Origin: Chenopodium formosanum
Lineage: Eukaryota > Streptophyta > Magnoliopsida > Caryophyllales > Amaranthaceae
NCBI GenBank assembly: GCA_024500155.1
Contig: CM044875.1
Span: 14,717,203-14,781,202 of the forward strand
Direction: 5' to 3'
Length of the DNA: 64,000 nt
Below, in pieces: positions 63,590 to 64,000 of this stretch. The position numbers and the translations under genes were made by a program. The notes beneath the pieces are model-generated. The model did not search any database. It was not told the DNA's origin and saw nothing but the letters and a program-made list of their open reading frames with translations. Positions within the stretch are counted from its first letter, which is position 1, and every line of letters begins with the position of its first letter.

Positions 63590-64000
63590 TCGTCTCTGAA
63601 CAAAGAGCTTCTTTTTGATATGATCTTCTGAATGACGTGTCCACGCGTCTCCGAATGAAGAGCTTGATAATAGGATGGGCAAGCGTCTCTGAGCAAAAGA
63701 GCTTGTAGGAAATGTCCACGCCTCTCTAAACAAAAGAGCTTGAATGATATGCCCACGCGTCTCTGGAGCAAAAGAGCTTGATGGAAATGTTCACGCTTCT
63801 CTGAACAAAAGAGCTTGAATAATATGCCCACGCGTCTCTAGAGCAAAGAGCTTGAAAGAAATGTCCACGCGTCTCTGAACAAAAGAGCTTTGAATAATAT
63901 GCATACGCATCTCTTGAGCAAAGATCTTGAAAGAAATGTCCACGCGTCTATGAAAAAGAGCTTTGATGATATGCCCATGCGTCTCCGGACAATAGAGCTT
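63590..64000 (-). repeat. 38-bp tandem array with alternating variants (element F, continues past window)
   Basis: Units ACGCGTCTCTGAACAAAAGA / GCTTG alternate with units reading ACGCGTCTCTAGAGCAAAGA / GCTTG, spaced by ATGTCC or ATATGCCC. Reverse complement of the array in element B and with the same two-variant alternation. At least ten units before the window ends. Confidence 0.85.

Larger units (their letters stand above)
61050..64000 (-). mobile_element. Element F: family O element, left part only
   Basis: Minus-oriented 3' LTR (61050-63144), polypurine tract (63145-63158) and the start of the 3' internal region with a tandem array that runs off the window. Inserted into the interior of G; the predicted target duplication is GACAG. 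Confidence 0.85.

Overview
The window is plant nuclear DNA and consists almost entirely of nested LTR retrotransposons. No ordinary single-copy host gene is visible. The plant signatures are dual-RNase-H Ty3/gypsy Tat/Ogre-type pol, a Copia element of Sirevirus type with a tRNA-iMet primer site, a Cassandra-like LTR carrying 5S rRNA sequence, and plant-mobile-domain (PMD) and DUF7745-like genes with GT..AG introns. I cannot name the species; a eudicot with a large, retroelement-rich genome is the natural guess.

Most of the window belongs to one family, labelled here family O (Ogre/Tat-like). Its LTRs are about 1.9-2.1 kb, start TGTAGACACCC and end TTCCCTACA. A primer site of the form TGGCGACTCCACTGGGGA follows the 5' LTR, and a GTGGGGGC polypurine tract precedes the 3' LTR. 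Layout: 1-10059 element A (minus; gag but no pol); 10060-18395 element B (plus; 5' LTR truncated exactly where A ends, gag nearly deleted); 18396-19925 AT-rich unassigned DNA; 19926-25056 element C (plus; a different Tat-type element with a short LTR, broken gag-pol and a Cassandra-like LTR behind its primer site); 25057-25224 a stray minus-strand family O LTR fragment; 25225-25777 and 55534-58603 element E (plus), split by element D; 25778-55528 element D (minus, about 29.8 kb, target duplication CATAC); 58604-61049 element G, which shares the LTR of E; 61050-64000 element F (minus, running off the window).

Element D is the centrepiece. On its minus strand it carries gag, protease, RT/RNase H, a second (archaeal-type) RNase H and integrase, all decayed by stops and frameshifts. 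On the opposite strand, between integrase and 3' LTR, it carries two intron-containing genes: a PMD-like gene of six exons and a DUF7745-like gene of two exons. A young Sirevirus-type Copia element (31229-41850, target duplication AGAGG, LTRs of 1416 bp differing at four positions by eye) sits exactly on the splice donor of PMD exon 5.

Two regulatory patterns recur in family O. The U3 part of the LTR carries contiguous perfect heat-shock-element units (up to five in element B). Clusters of the palindrome GGCGCC occur upstream of the LTR TATA box, twice in the gag leader, upstream of each antisense gene in D, and between integrase and the antisense genes. The region before the 3' LTR holds copy-specific tandem arrays, including an alternating two-unit array in elements B and F.
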